NCBI GenBank assembly: GCA_963764675.1
Contig: CAVXTQ010000007.1
Span: 1,116,001 to 1,180,000, forward strand
Reading direction: 5' to 3'
Length of the DNA stretch: 64,000 nucleotides
Origin: Acidiferrum sp963764675
GTDB taxonomy: Bacteria > Acidobacteriota > Terriglobia > Acidiferrales > UBA7541
Numbering within the stretch: the first letter of the stretch is position 1; each line of letters opens with the position of its first letter. Position numbers and translations under genes: made by a program. The notes under the pieces were generated by a model. That model worked only from the letters and a program-made list of their open reading frames with translations, ran no database searches and had not been told where the DNA came from. Shown here piece by piece: positions 47,433 to 55,539 of this stretch.

Positions 47433-47827
47433 GCTTGCAATCTCAGCTGCGCGTGGATTCGCCCATTCTTCTCATCGAGGACGAGCCGTCGGTCACCGCC
47501 TTTCTCCGCGCTGCCCTCGAGCGCCGCGGATACGCGGTCGTCAACGCCGCCTCTGGTGCCGAGGGCCTCGAGAGGCTTACCGACGGCCAATATTCAGGGG
47601 TGATCTCCGACATTCGCATGCCCGGGTCGGTCAATGGCGCTGAAGTTCACGCGTGGATTCAGCAAAACCGGCCGGAGCTCTGTACGCGCATCATTCTCAT
47701 CAGCGGAGACACCGCAAATAGCGATACCCAAGCCCTGTTGGCGCAGAGCGGCACGCCGTGCATCGAAAAGCCGTTCCGAGTGCATCAATTACTGACCGTC
47801 GTGGAGAAAACTTTCGGGAAACCATGA
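47429..47827 (+). CDS. Stand-alone receiver-domain protein
   Basis: 132 residues, one receiver: LLIEDEPS acidic pair, phospho-acceptor D61 in GVISDIRMPG, Ser in ILISGDT, Lys in CIEKPF. ATGA overlaps join it to the kinase gene before and the sigma54 activator after. It could be a second phosphate acceptor or sink for the kinase. Confidence 0.88.
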   Translation: MSLQSQLRVDSPILLIEDEPSVTAFLRAALERRGYAVVNAASGAEGLERLTDGQYSGVISDIRMPGSVNGAEVHAWIQQNRPELCTRIILISGDTANSDTQALLAQSGTPCIEKPFRVHQLLTVVEKTFGKP

Positions 47828-49242
47828 GCACTGAGCTAAAAATCCGTTTACTGGTGGTGGACGACGAACAAAGCATCCGCCGCCTGTGCATGACCATCGG
47901 AACCTCTCTGGGCTTCGCTTGTGCCGAGGCCGAGAGCGCCGAGGCCGCTGTTTCACGGCTCGATGCCGAAGCTCCGGATCTGGTCTTGACTGACCTTAAA
48001 CTTCCCACGCAATCCGGCGTGGAGCTCTTGAAGCAAATCAAGGCCCTGCTACCCCGCACTGAAGTAGCGATCATGACCGGGCACGGATCGATCGAATCCG
48101 CCGTCGATGCCATGAAACTCGGCGCCTACGACTATATCGAGAAGCCCTTCCGCGTCGAGAAGATGCGACTATTGCTTCAGCGCATGGCCGAGAAAATCCG
48201 GCTCGTTACCGAAAACGCCTTTCTGAGGGAGCGCGTCAGCACCGAAGAGAATCTCGACGGCATCATCGGCACATCCGCGAACATTCAAGACGTTTTGCGC
48301 ATGATTTCGCGCCTCAAGGACACCCGGACGCCGGTGCTTATCTCTGGGGAGAGCGGTACTGGCAAGGAACTGGCAGCCCGCGCGATTCACTTCCGCGGGT
48401 CCATGGCCCAGACGCCCTTCGTCGCCGTCGATTGCGGATCCCTTGTCCCTACGCTCATGGAGAGCGAGCTCTTCGGCTATGAAAAGGGCGCGTTCACCGG
48501 CGCCTCCCGATCTAAGGCCGGACTGTTCCAAGCCGCCAACGGCGGCACCATCTTCCTCGACGAAATTGGCGAGTTGCCGCTCGAGATGCAGGCCAAACTC
48601 TTACGTGTCCTGCAGGAAAAGGAAGTTCGCCCCGTCGGCAGCAATGACAAGGTTAACGTCGATGTCCGCGTCATCGCGGCCACTAACCGTGACCTCGAAG
48701 CCGCCTACCGGGGCGGCACCTTCCGCAAGGACCTCTATTTTCGTCTCAACGTCGTCACTGTGCATCTCCCAGCTCTTCGGGACCGCCGTTCCGATATCCC
48801 CATGCTCGTACACCACTTCCTCGACCGCTACGCTCGCGGCGAGAACCTGCAGGTGACTGCCGCCGCGATGAAGAGCCTCCTGCAATACGACTGGCCCGGC
48901 AACATCCGCGAGCTTGAAAATTGCGTCGCGCGGGCCGTCGCCCTTGGGGACCACCGCACAATGGACGTCGGCGATCTTCCTCCCGCAATTCGGACCGACC
49001 AGCTCTCCTCTCTACCGGCTGCGCCCGAGGACACGGCGTCTCTTTCCACCACCGCCCTCGCGGAGATGGAGCGCATGACGATCTTGAGGGTCTTTGAGCA
49101 AGCCAACGGTGACAAGGCACTCGCCGGCAAAATGCTGGGCATCAGCCGCGCAACGTTGTACCGCAAGCTCAAGCGCTACAACATTCCCATGAAATCCGAA
49201 TCGGCCCGAGACGACGCTGAGGCCCAGGCCGCCTCCAACTGA
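47824..49242 (+). CDS. NtrC-type sigma54-dependent response regulator
   Basis: 472 residues. Receiver with D57 (LVLTDLKLP); AAA+ domain with Walker A GESGTGKE (175-182), the sigma54-contacting GAFTGA loop (222-227) and Walker B TIFLDE (242-247); and a C-terminal Fis-type helix-turn-helix (NGDKALAGKMLGISRATLYRKLKRY). It is an enhancer-binding activator, presumably phosphorylated by the NtrB-type kinase of the same operon. Palindromes GTCTCA-N3-TGAGAC before the kinase gene, after this gene, and near 52 kb, each near a TGGC-N7-GTGC element, are its likely targets. Confidence 0.92.
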   Translation: MSTELKIRLLVVDDEQSIRRLCMTIGTSLGFACAEAESAEAAVSRLDAEAPDLVLTDLKLPTQSGVELLKQIKALLPRTEVAIMTGHGSIESAVDAMKLGAYDYIEKPFRVEKMRLLLQRMAEKIRLVTENAFLRERVSTEENLDGIIGTSANIQDVLRMISRLKDTRTPVLISGESGTGKELAARAIHFRGSMAQTPFVAVDCGSLVPTLMESELFGYEKGAFTGASRSKAGLFQAANGGTIFLDEIGELPLEMQAKLLRVLQEKEVRPVGSNDKVNVDVRVIAATNRDLEAAYRGGTFRKDLYFRLNVVTVHLPALRDRRSDIPMLVHHFLDRYARGENLQVTAAAMKSLLQYDWPGNIRELENCVARAVALGDHRTMDVGDLPPAIRTDQLSSLPAAPEDTASLSTTALAEMERMTILRVFEQANGDKALAGKMLGISRATLYRKLKRYNIPMKSESARDDAEAQAASN

Positions 49243-49252
49243 GCCACAAAGC

Positions 49253-49323
49253 GTCTCAAGATTTCACCCCTCGCTGCCTTGGAACTCGTCGAAGGCTGAG
49301 ACGCTCGCGTTTCACGGTGAGAC
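49253..49323. promoter_or_regulatory. Three candidate enhancer sites upstream of the PilZ-like gene
   Basis: GTCTCAAGATTTCAC (49253-49267), GTCGAAGGCTGAGAC (49288-49302) and GTTTCACGGTGAGAC (49309-49323) resemble GTCTCA-N3-TGAGAC. Centres are 35 and 21 bp apart and lie 172, 137 and 116 bp before the predicted sigma54 start. The remainder of 49243-49527 shows no gene. Confidence 0.55.
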
Positions 49324-49405
49324 GCGTGAGCCGCCTACGCCTACCGGGAAATCCTTAAGCCTCGCCGTTTCACCAGTTTCACCCAATCGGCTCTTCCTCT
49401 CCCTT

Positions 49406-49421
49406 TGGCGTCACACGTGCA
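49406..49421 (+). promoter_or_regulatory. Sigma54-type promoter of the PilZ-like gene
   Basis: TGGC (49406-49409), 7 bp, GTGCA (49417-49421), with GG and GC 10 bp apart. The predicted start is near 49432, leaving a 96-nt leader. Confidence 0.55.
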
Positions 49422-49527
49422 TCCTTCCCACTGGGACTCTGTCTGTCTCGGTGCGCTATCTGTGTATTGCCCCAGTTGCTGAACGAAGGCAGTCAGGTTT
49501 TGTGCGCCGGTTAAATCGAGAGGCGAC

Positions 49528-49878
49528 GTGAAACGGTCAACTGGGGTGGCACTTCCGGAGAACGCACAGGGCTGCGCGGAGCAGTTGGCACGTTTTTTTC
49601 CGCAAGTCGTCGCTGTTCGCGTCCCTGTACAGGTGACCGCATTGCGTGGAGGAAGTATGAAGCTGCGCGAAGCTACCGTCTTGGAGTTCGGGGCGCCCGA
49701 CTTCGCCATCTTTCTTTCTACCCTTCCTCTCGAGTTCGATGACCGTGTGCGCCTCGAACGGGACCCGAAGAGACGCGCGGCCGATGCTACTGTCATCGCC
49801 GTGCAGTATCACGAAGGCCGTAAGGCCGTGGCCGTTAGGTTTGCACAAGGCCCGTGCGAGTGGGTGACACAACCGTGA
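49528..49878 (+). CDS. PilZ-like small protein, motifs degenerate
   Basis: About 116 residues from GTG 49528 (GAGAGG 4 nt before). The strand pattern VRVPVQVTALRGG, EATVLEFGAPDFAIFL, DDRVRLE, ADATVIAVQYHEGRKAVAVRF resembles a PilZ barrel but lacks RxxxR and D/NxSxxG, so c-di-GMP binding is doubtful. ATG 49657 would give only the barrel. It overlaps the next gene (GTGA). Confidence 0.6.
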   Translation: MKRSTGVALPENAQGCAEQLARFFPQVVAVRVPVQVTALRGGSMKLREATVLEFGAPDFAIFLSTLPLEFDDRVRLERDPKRRAADATVIAVQYHEGRKAVAVRFAQGPCEWVTQP

Positions 49879-51332
49879 ACAAAATGATTACAACGCTAAA
49901 TCTCTCCGCCCCGGCGCGGCCTTCGGGCCCCCGGCAGGAGCAATGGGACGAGACGCGCTCGCTCTTTCCTATCTACCTCGCGCTCGCGAAGCAGCTCACC
50001 ATTGAGATCCCATTCCCTCAGGACAAGCGCAACCTGTCGGAAAAACCTGACCTCGAGCTCTTTTCCAAGATCCAGACCTGGCTCGACGCCATGGATCAGC
50101 AGGTTCTCGTCTACCAACTCCGCCATCTGCTCCAGATGACCACCCTGAACGCCAGCGAAGCCGGGCTTCGCGGTCTCATTCAGCGCCATCTTCGTAAACC
50201 GGCGAAGACCAACATGGATCGCGACAAAATCGACTTTCTGCTGGTGCAGTATTTTGCGCTCTGCGCTCCCGCAAAGATCTACCACAAGCAAATCGAGCTG
50301 GAAGACGCCGCGCAGGTGATGAAGCCCGTGCTCGGTGACGTCAACACCGCGCCCATCGCTTGGTGCGAGCCACTCGAAAAAATGATTCTTTCTCTCCGCG
50401 GCTTCCGCAGCCTTCGCGACATGCTCAAGACCAATTTCATCGAGCAGGGCCGCAAGGTAAAAGAAACCGCCGGAAAAATGTTTTACGAAGCCTCTTCACT
50501 CTTGGCCTTTATCCGTTTCAATTTCCTCCTTCGGCGCACTCTGATCGAGCTGATGCATGCCGATCTAATCGCTATCCGCTCCGGCTTAGGGCAGCTCGAC
50601 GCTTCCGGCGTGCGCATCATCGATTGCCAGAACTTCGGCCTATCGATCGCGGAGCCCGTCGCTAAAGTTCGCCAGCTCGCCGACGAGTGGAAACAGCCTT
50701 TCCAGCAGGAATATACCGAACGTTCCGTCAATGAAACGTTCGAGAAGCTCTTGGCCCTGCGATCTGACATCGAGCGCGCCCTGGAGCGCCTTGCCCCGAA
50801 GGCAGCCGTAGGCACGGCGCCTGTCGCATCCGAAGCTTCCCATCGCGACGCTCTCCTCCGTGAGGCTCCTGAAGAGGCGCCTGCCCGCCACGCGCCACAG
50901 GAGCCCGCCCGCAAGGTTGAAGCTCCAGCCACTCTCGATTTCGAATCCTGCCTGGAACAAATCTGGGAGCAGCTCATTGCCACGCCACCGACCCGCGGCC
51001 GCTCGATGACCACGGTCCGGATTGGCAGCGCGCGCATCCTTATGTCGTCTTGGGAAGTCACGGCATTCGTCAGCGAAGACGGCCCCTCCGCCGAGGACCT
51101 ACGGCGCGCCGTGGTCGCGCGCGCTCTGGTAACCGCGGCGACGGAAGCCGCCAAGCAGACTGGCAACGCTACTTCTCTCGATCGCGCGCTCTCGGTCGCC
51201 CGCATTGAAGTCTCTCGCTTGCAGGAACGTGTCGACGTCGCGAAACAAGCCAAAGACACGGAAGGGGCGGTGAACTTGGGCATCAGCACGAAACGTTTGC
51301 TTTCCGCCCTGGACGAAGCAGAAAAGCTGTAG
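49875..51332 (+). CDS. Conserved-looking protein of unknown function, about 485 residues
   Basis: A soluble, mostly helical protein. The N-terminal two-thirds reads as alpha-helical repeats (LFPIYLALAKQL, MDQQVLVYQLRHLLQM, KIYHKQIELEDAAQVM). A Pro/Ala/Glu linker follows (residues about 310-350), then a compact alpha/beta region (TTVRIGSARILMSSWEVTAFV) and a C-terminal helix (IEVSRLQERVDVAKQA). GTG 49875 overlaps the PilZ-like stop; ATG 49884 is the alternative. I do not recognise the family. Its place between a PilZ-like protein and chemosensory genes suggests an output or adaptor role. Confidence 0.7.
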   Translation: MNKMITTLNLSAPARPSGPRQEQWDETRSLFPIYLALAKQLTIEIPFPQDKRNLSEKPDLELFSKIQTWLDAMDQQVLVYQLRHLLQMTTLNASEAGLRGLIQRHLRKPAKTNMDRDKIDFLLVQYFALCAPAKIYHKQIELEDAAQVMKPVLGDVNTAPIAWCEPLEKMILSLRGFRSLRDMLKTNFIEQGRKVKETAGKMFYEASSLLAFIRFNFLLRRTLIELMHADLIAIRSGLGQLDASGVRIIDCQNFGLSIAEPVAKVRQLADEWKQPFQQEYTERSVNETFEKLLALRSDIERALERLAPKAAVGTAPVASEASHRDALLREAPEEAPARHAPQEPARKVEAPATLDFESCLEQIWEQLIATPPTRGRSMTTVRIGSARILMSSWEVTAFVSEDGPSAEDLRRAVVARALVTAATEAAKQTGNATSLDRALSVARIEVSRLQERVDVAKQAKDTEGAVNLGISTKRLLSALDEAEKL

Positions 51333-51387
51333 CGAAATTCAAGAGCCTCTGACGAGGCCGAAGAACATTATTGGGAGCGGTTCCCTT

Positions 51388-52071
51388 TTGCCAAATTCCA
51401 ACGTATTGATCCTCACGGATGAAACAGAATTTGCCCGGCTGTTGACGGCGTGCTGGCAAGCCGAGCGCCAAGCCCCGGGAATCACCGTGCTCGGCGGTGA
51501 TATCTGGAAAGAACGCAAAGAAGCGGCGCACGATCTCGTCGTGGTCGGCCCTCTGCGTGACGCCAAAGTTTCCGAGGTTCTCGGCTCCTTGGAGCCGGCC
51601 AGCGCCGTAATTCTTTGCGCTCCCGCGGATTCCCGTGAGCTCGGCCAATTGCGCTCTCGATATCCTCGCCTCGTACACATCCCGCTGCGTGAAGATTGGA
51701 CGCAAACGCTCTTACTCGTCGCCGGCGAATCTCTTCGCCGCACGGAGGCCTTGCGCCTCGCGCGTATCGCCGAAAACAAGGCCGCGCGCAACGAGCAATA
51801 CGCGACTCTTGGCCGCTACATGACAGACATGAAGCACAGCGTCAACAACGCGCTGACCTCGATGCTCGGAAACGCCGAGCTGCTGCTCCTCGAGCCCGGC
51901 CAGCTATCCCAGCAGTCTCTCGCGCAGATCAAGACCATCCACAGCATGGCCCTGCGTATCAACGAAATCATGCAGCGATTCTCATCGCTGGCAAGCGAGA
52001 TGCGGGAAGCTGAGAATGCATCTCAAGCTGAGACGCAAGGCGCTGCTCCGTCAACATTTCCACGTCGCTAG
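51388..52071 (+). CDS. Pseudo-receiver plus histidine-kinase dimerisation (DHp-like) domain, no ATPase
   Basis: About 227 residues from TTG 51388 (GGGAG upstream). The first 100 resemble a receiver fold (NVLILTDETEFARLLTACW, HDLVVVGPLRDA) without the acidic pair or phospho-Asp. Then come helices with an H-box-like segment, TDMKHSVNNALTSMLGNAELLLLE, as in kinases of the HDLNN type. No ATP-binding domain follows. It could act as a histidine phosphotransfer or docking protein for the CheY-like protein next door. The TCTCA-N3-TGAGA site at 52020-52034 lies in its last codons. Confidence 0.65.
   Translation: MPNSNVLILTDETEFARLLTACWQAERQAPGITVLGGDIWKERKEAAHDLVVVGPLRDAKVSEVLGSLEPASAVILCAPADSRELGQLRSRYPRLVHIPLREDWTQTLLLVAGESLRRTEALRLARIAENKAARNEQYATLGRYMTDMKHSVNNALTSMLGNAELLLLEPGQLSQQSLAQIKTIHSMALRINEIMQRFSSLASEMREAENASQAETQGAAPSTFPRR
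52020..52034. promoter_or_regulatory. Candidate enhancer site for the second chemosensory operon
   Basis: ATCTCAAGCTGAGAC, with perfect 5-bp arms TCTCA/TGAGA, centred 151 bp upstream of the predicted sigma54 start at 52178. It overlaps coding sequence of the upstream gene. Confidence 0.5.
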
Positions 52072-52151
52072 GCGAGCCCTCCACTCCCGCAAGTGATTCC
52101 AATTCAATGCCTTATACCAAACCGACATCGCCCCGCTTCCCGGCCTCATCC

Positions 52152-52167
52152 TGGCCGCTGACGTGCA
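52152..52167 (+). promoter_or_regulatory. Sigma54-type promoter of the second chemosensory operon
   Basis: TGGC (52152-52155), 7 bp, GTGCA (52163-52167), the same form as at 49406 and 44753. The predicted start is 52178, giving a 27-nt leader with GGAGA before GTG 52205. Confidence 0.55.
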
Positions 52168-52204
52168 CCTCCCTGCTATGGAGAACTGTTCGGAGAACTC
52201 CGTC

Positions 52205-52567
52205 GTGCTGAAAAAAGTCTTAATCGTCGACGATTCGCCAGCGCAAGTCCGCCTCATCCAGGGGCTGCTTGAACACGAGGGGTATGACCCCATCGGTTTG
52301 AACGATCCCAGGCGGATCGAAGAAGCGATTACCCGCGAGGTTCCGAACATCATTCTCCTCGACGTGGTCATGCCGGAGCGCAATGGCTTTCAGGTTTGCC
52401 GGGAGTTGAAGAGCAACGCCAAGTTCAGCACCATCCCGGTAATTCTTGTGACCTCGAAAGACACTCCGAGCGATCGGTATTGGGGCGAACAGCAGGGCGC
52501 GGATGGCTACGTAACCAAGCCATTCACGAGAGAAGAGCTTCTGCGCGCGGTTCGCCGCTTCGTATAA
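52205..52567 (+). CDS. CheY-like response regulator (PilG/PilH-like)
   Basis: A single receiver of about 120 residues: VLIVDDSPAQ, phospho-acceptor D53 in IILLDVVMPERNG, Thr in VTSKDT, and Lys in YVTKPF. GTG 52205 is chosen because GGAGA lies 8 nt before it and the sigma54 start is predicted at 52178. The ATG at 52178 would add nine residues but would then be leaderless. It heads a close-packed run cheW-mcp-cheR-cheA-cheB. Confidence 0.85.
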   Translation: MLKKVLIVDDSPAQVRLIQGLLEHEGYDPIGLNDPRRIEEAITREVPNIILLDVVMPERNGFQVCRELKSNAKFSTIPVILVTSKDTPSDRYWGEQQGADGYVTKPFTREELLRAVRRFV

Positions 52568-52574
52568 GGAACAT

Positions 52575-53102
52575 ATGTTTGATGACTTCCATCTGACTCC
52601 GCTGGCCGCCAACGCAGATCCCGCCGATCTGCTCGAAGCCCTCGGCCCGCTCGAAGAGAGCCCGGCGGAATCGCAGTACTGCGTCTTCCGCAGCGGCCGC
52701 GAACGCTTTTGCCTGCCGGTGCTCGACGTTGAGGAAGTGCTGGACTGGCCGCTGCTCACCAAACTGCCTCTTGCGCCTGCATACCTTCTGGGCATTTTCA
52801 ATTTGCGCGGCGTGATCGTTCCGCTGATCGACATCGCGTTGACGGAAGGCCGCCGGCCTGGACTTTTGCCGAAACACGTGGTGGTCGCTTCACTGCGTGG
52901 TGAAGGCCACCACGATGATCTCCGCGTTGGCATCGCCGCGGACGAAGTGATTGGCACGTACGCCGTGAATACTGACGATCTCCTCGAGCAGGCGCCGGAA
53001 AACGTGCCTCACTGCGTTGGCATGCTGCGACACGACGACCGGCTCGCTCTGGTGATCGATTTACGAAGGTTGCTTGAAGTATTTCCGGGACCCAGCATCT
53101 GA
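52575..53102 (+). CDS. cheW: CheW-like coupling protein
   Basis: The 175-residue CheW domain (YCVFRSGRERFCLPVLDVEEVLDWPLL, LGIFNLRGVIVPLIDIAL) carries an N-terminal extension of about 30 residues. AAGGA precedes ATG 52575. It should couple the receptor just downstream to the hybrid CheA. Confidence 0.88.
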   Translation: MFDDFHLTPLAANADPADLLEALGPLEESPAESQYCVFRSGRERFCLPVLDVEEVLDWPLLTKLPLAPAYLLGIFNLRGVIVPLIDIALTEGRRPGLLPKHVVVASLRGEGHHDDLRVGIAADEVIGTYAVNTDDLLEQAPENVPHCVGMLRHDDRLALVIDLRRLLEVFPGPSI

Positions 53103-53161
53103 AGAATTTGCGCCGGTCTGCCGCTGAGCGGCGGATTGGCAAGGGAAAATTTGGAGGAAGC

Positions 53162-54589
53162 ATGAAATCGCGATTGAGTTCCACAATTTGGATGCTGGTC
53201 CTGACGAACGGCGTAATGCTGTTCATCGTTCTCGGCCTCGGCTTCAGCGCCGGCAAGAAAGCGGGCGACGCGTCGCTGTTCGACTTCGCCGCACCTTCGG
53301 GCGGCACCGTCCTGCTGGCCGGCGTGCTCGCGCTCTTCACCGCGATGCTGCTGGCTTGGCGGTTCGGCGGTTTGCTTGCCCCGGTGCACGAGCTCGCGCA
53401 GTTCTCCGAGCGGTTCGCGGCCGGCGACGGCAAAGCCCGCGCTGAGGTTAGCTCCAGCGACGAGCTTGGCTACATCGCGGAAAACCTCAATCGCGCGGTC
53501 GCCAAGGTCTCCAAGGCCACCAGCAACCAGGAAGCCAACGAGAACCTGCAGCGTAGCATCACCGAACTTCTGACCGTCATTAACCAGGTCGCCCGTGGCG
53601 ATTTGGCCCTGCGCGGGAAAGTCACCAACGATGCCCTCGGCAACGTCGCCGACTCCATCAACTACATGCTCGACAACTTCACCAAGGTTCTCGAGCGCGT
53701 TCGCAAGGCCGCCATGGAAGTCACCGCCTGCTCCAACAACATTCTTGTTGCCGCCGACGAAATGCAAGCCGGCGCAACCCAGCAGGATCAGGAAATCACC
53801 AACACGTCGAGCGCCGTCGAAGAGCTCACGGTCTCGATGAAGCAAGTTTCCAACAACGCCGAAGCCAGCGCTGAAGCCGCTCGCCGCGCGCTGGACGCCG
53901 CCGAACAGGGCAACCGTGCCGTTCGCGACACCCTCGAGGGCATGCAGCGCATTCGCGCATCCGTGCAAGCCACCGCCAAAAAGATCAAGTCTCTCGGCGA
54001 TCGCTCACTGGAAATTTCGGAAATCATCAACGTCATCAATGACATCACCGAGCAGACCAACCTCCTCGCTCTCAACGCCGCCATCGAAGCGGCCCGCGCG
54101 GGAGAAGCTGGCCGCGGTTTCGCGGTTGTCGCCGACGAAGTTCGCAAGCTCGCCGAGCACTCCCGCAGCGCCACCAAGGACATTGCCGCGCTCATCAAGG
54201 CTATTCAAGCCGAGACGAACGAAGCGGTTGTCGTCATGGAAGAAGGCACCAAGGAAGTCGAAAGCGGCGCAACGCTTGCCGACCAGGCTGGCCGCGCTCT
54301 CGACGCCATTTCCAGTGTCGTTCGCCAATCAGCCGAGCTCGTCCAGGAAATTTCCCTGGCATCGAAACAGCAAGTACGTGGTACCGAAGGCGTTGCCCAC
54401 GCGATGCAGATCATTTCCAGCATCACGCGCCAGACTTCGCAGGGCACTCGCGGCACCGTCGCAACCGTCAGCCAGCTCGTCAAGCTTTCGGACCAGCTCA
54501 ACGAAGCGCTGGCCCAATTCCGCGCCGGAAAGCAAGGCGGCGTTGTGGAAGAGTCCGAGCGGCCCGTCCCAGCAGGCGCAGCGCGTTAA
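53162..54589 (+). CDS. Methyl-accepting chemotaxis protein lacking a large periplasmic sensor
   Basis: 475 residues. TM1 (residues 8-28) and TM2 (about 46-65) are separated by only about 18 residues, so there is no room for an external ligand-binding domain. A HAMP-like region (APVHELAQFSERFAAGDGKARAEV) and a further linker region precede the signalling tip DITEQTNLLALNAAIEAARAG and the FAVVADEVRKLAEHS stretch. No C-terminal CheR-tethering pentapeptide is visible. GGAGG precedes ATG 53162. It resembles PilJ-type receptors and may sense membrane or cytoplasmic state. Confidence 0.9.
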   Translation: MKSRLSSTIWMLVLTNGVMLFIVLGLGFSAGKKAGDASLFDFAAPSGGTVLLAGVLALFTAMLLAWRFGGLLAPVHELAQFSERFAAGDGKARAEVSSSDELGYIAENLNRAVAKVSKATSNQEANENLQRSITELLTVINQVARGDLALRGKVTNDALGNVADSINYMLDNFTKVLERVRKAAMEVTACSNNILVAADEMQAGATQQDQEITNTSSAVEELTVSMKQVSNNAEASAEAARRALDAAEQGNRAVRDTLEGMQRIRASVQATAKKIKSLGDRSLEISEIINVINDITEQTNLLALNAAIEAARAGEAGRGFAVVADEVRKLAEHSRSATKDIAALIKAIQAETNEAVVVMEEGTKEVESGATLADQAGRALDAISSVVRQSAELVQEISLASKQQVRGTEGVAHAMQIISSITRQTSQGTRGTVATVSQLVKLSDQLNEALAQFRAGKQGGVVEESERPVPAGAAR

Positions 54590-54613
54590 GCACTGATTCC
54601 CTGCTCCCTCGTT

Positions 54614-54628
54614 GACCGCTTGGCGGTC
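54614..54628. repeat. Small hairpin between mcp and cheR
   Basis: GACCGC/GCGGTC arms around TTG in the only sizeable gap of the operon. No T-run follows. Confidence 0.4.
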
Positions 54629-54645
54629 GCGGCTGGAGCGGAAAC

Positions 54646-55539
54646 GTGACCACGATGAGCGAACGCCAGGGACCTGCGGCCCGTTTGACCGAACATGAAT
54701 TGAGCGAGATCCGCATGTTGATTGAAGAGCGGACGGGAATTTGCTTCGATGAGTCGCGCGAGCGCTTCTTCTCGACGCGCGTTCGGGAACATTTGGCCGC
54801 CGAGAAACTGGCCAGCGGCACTGAGCTTCTCCGCGCCGTTCGCAAGACCAACATCGAGTACGAAGCCTTTCTTGAGCGCCTGTTGACCCAGGAAACTTCG
54901 TTCTTCCGGTATCCCGGCGTCTACGAGGCTTTCGAGAAGCGCGTGCTGCCCGAATTGCACGCCAAGAAGTTCTGGAAGGATCCGCGCACGCTGCGCGTCT
55001 GGAGTGCCGGTTGTTCCACCGGCGAGGAGCCGTATTCGATTGCCATCACCATCGCCGATGCGCTGTCCTTCGCGGACGCTTGGAAGCTCGAAATCCTGGC
55101 CACCGACGTCAGCAGGAACGCGCTGAAACGTGCGGAACGCGGTATCTACAGCGGCCGTAGTTTAGCGAGCGTTAGCGAAAAGCAGCTCGCTGCGCACTTC
55201 GCCAAGGTCAAGGAGGGTCAGCAAGTTAAGCCGCGCCTCCGCAAGATGGTCACTTTTGCCCAAATGAACCTGGCCGCCGCCGTCTACGTTGGCCGTATGG
55301 ACTTGATCTTCTGTATGAACGTGATGATTTATTTCTCGGAAGAGCGTCGCCGGACCTTGGTGCAGCGGTTCTACGATTCGCTGGAACCCGGCGGATATCT
55401 CTTTCTCGGCCACTCCGAGTCTATTTCCAAGATGCCGGTGAAGTTTCAAGCCATCGTTTTGAACGATTGCATCCTGTACCGCAAGCCGACCGCCGAAGAG
55501 CTTCAGAAGCCGGAACTCGTCATGGAGGGACTCGCGTGA
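54646..55539 (+). CDS. cheR: Chemoreceptor methyltransferase CheR
   Basis: The 297-residue CheR has an N-terminal domain (LLTQETSFFRYPGVYEAF) and a SAM site (LRVWSAGCSTGEEPYSIAI, LEILATDVSRNAL, MDLIFCMNVMIYFSEE, LEPGGYLFLGHSESI). GTG 54646 has GGAG 7 nt before it. Its stop overlaps the cheA start at 55536. Confidence 0.92.
   Translation: MTTMSERQGPAARLTEHELSEIRMLIEERTGICFDESRERFFSTRVREHLAAEKLASGTELLRAVRKTNIEYEAFLERLLTQETSFFRYPGVYEAFEKRVLPELHAKKFWKDPRTLRVWSAGCSTGEEPYSIAITIADALSFADAWKLEILATDVSRNALKRAERGIYSGRSLASVSEKQLAAHFAKVKEGQQVKPRLRKMVTFAQMNLAAAVYVGRMDLIFCMNVMIYFSEERRRTLVQRFYDSLEPGGYLFLGHSESISKMPVKFQAIVLNDCILYRKPTAEELQKPELVMEGLA

Noticed and set aside
53009..53968. 319-codon minus-strand frame over mcp
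   Set aside because: Antisense to a receptor with complete signalling motifs; no independent support.
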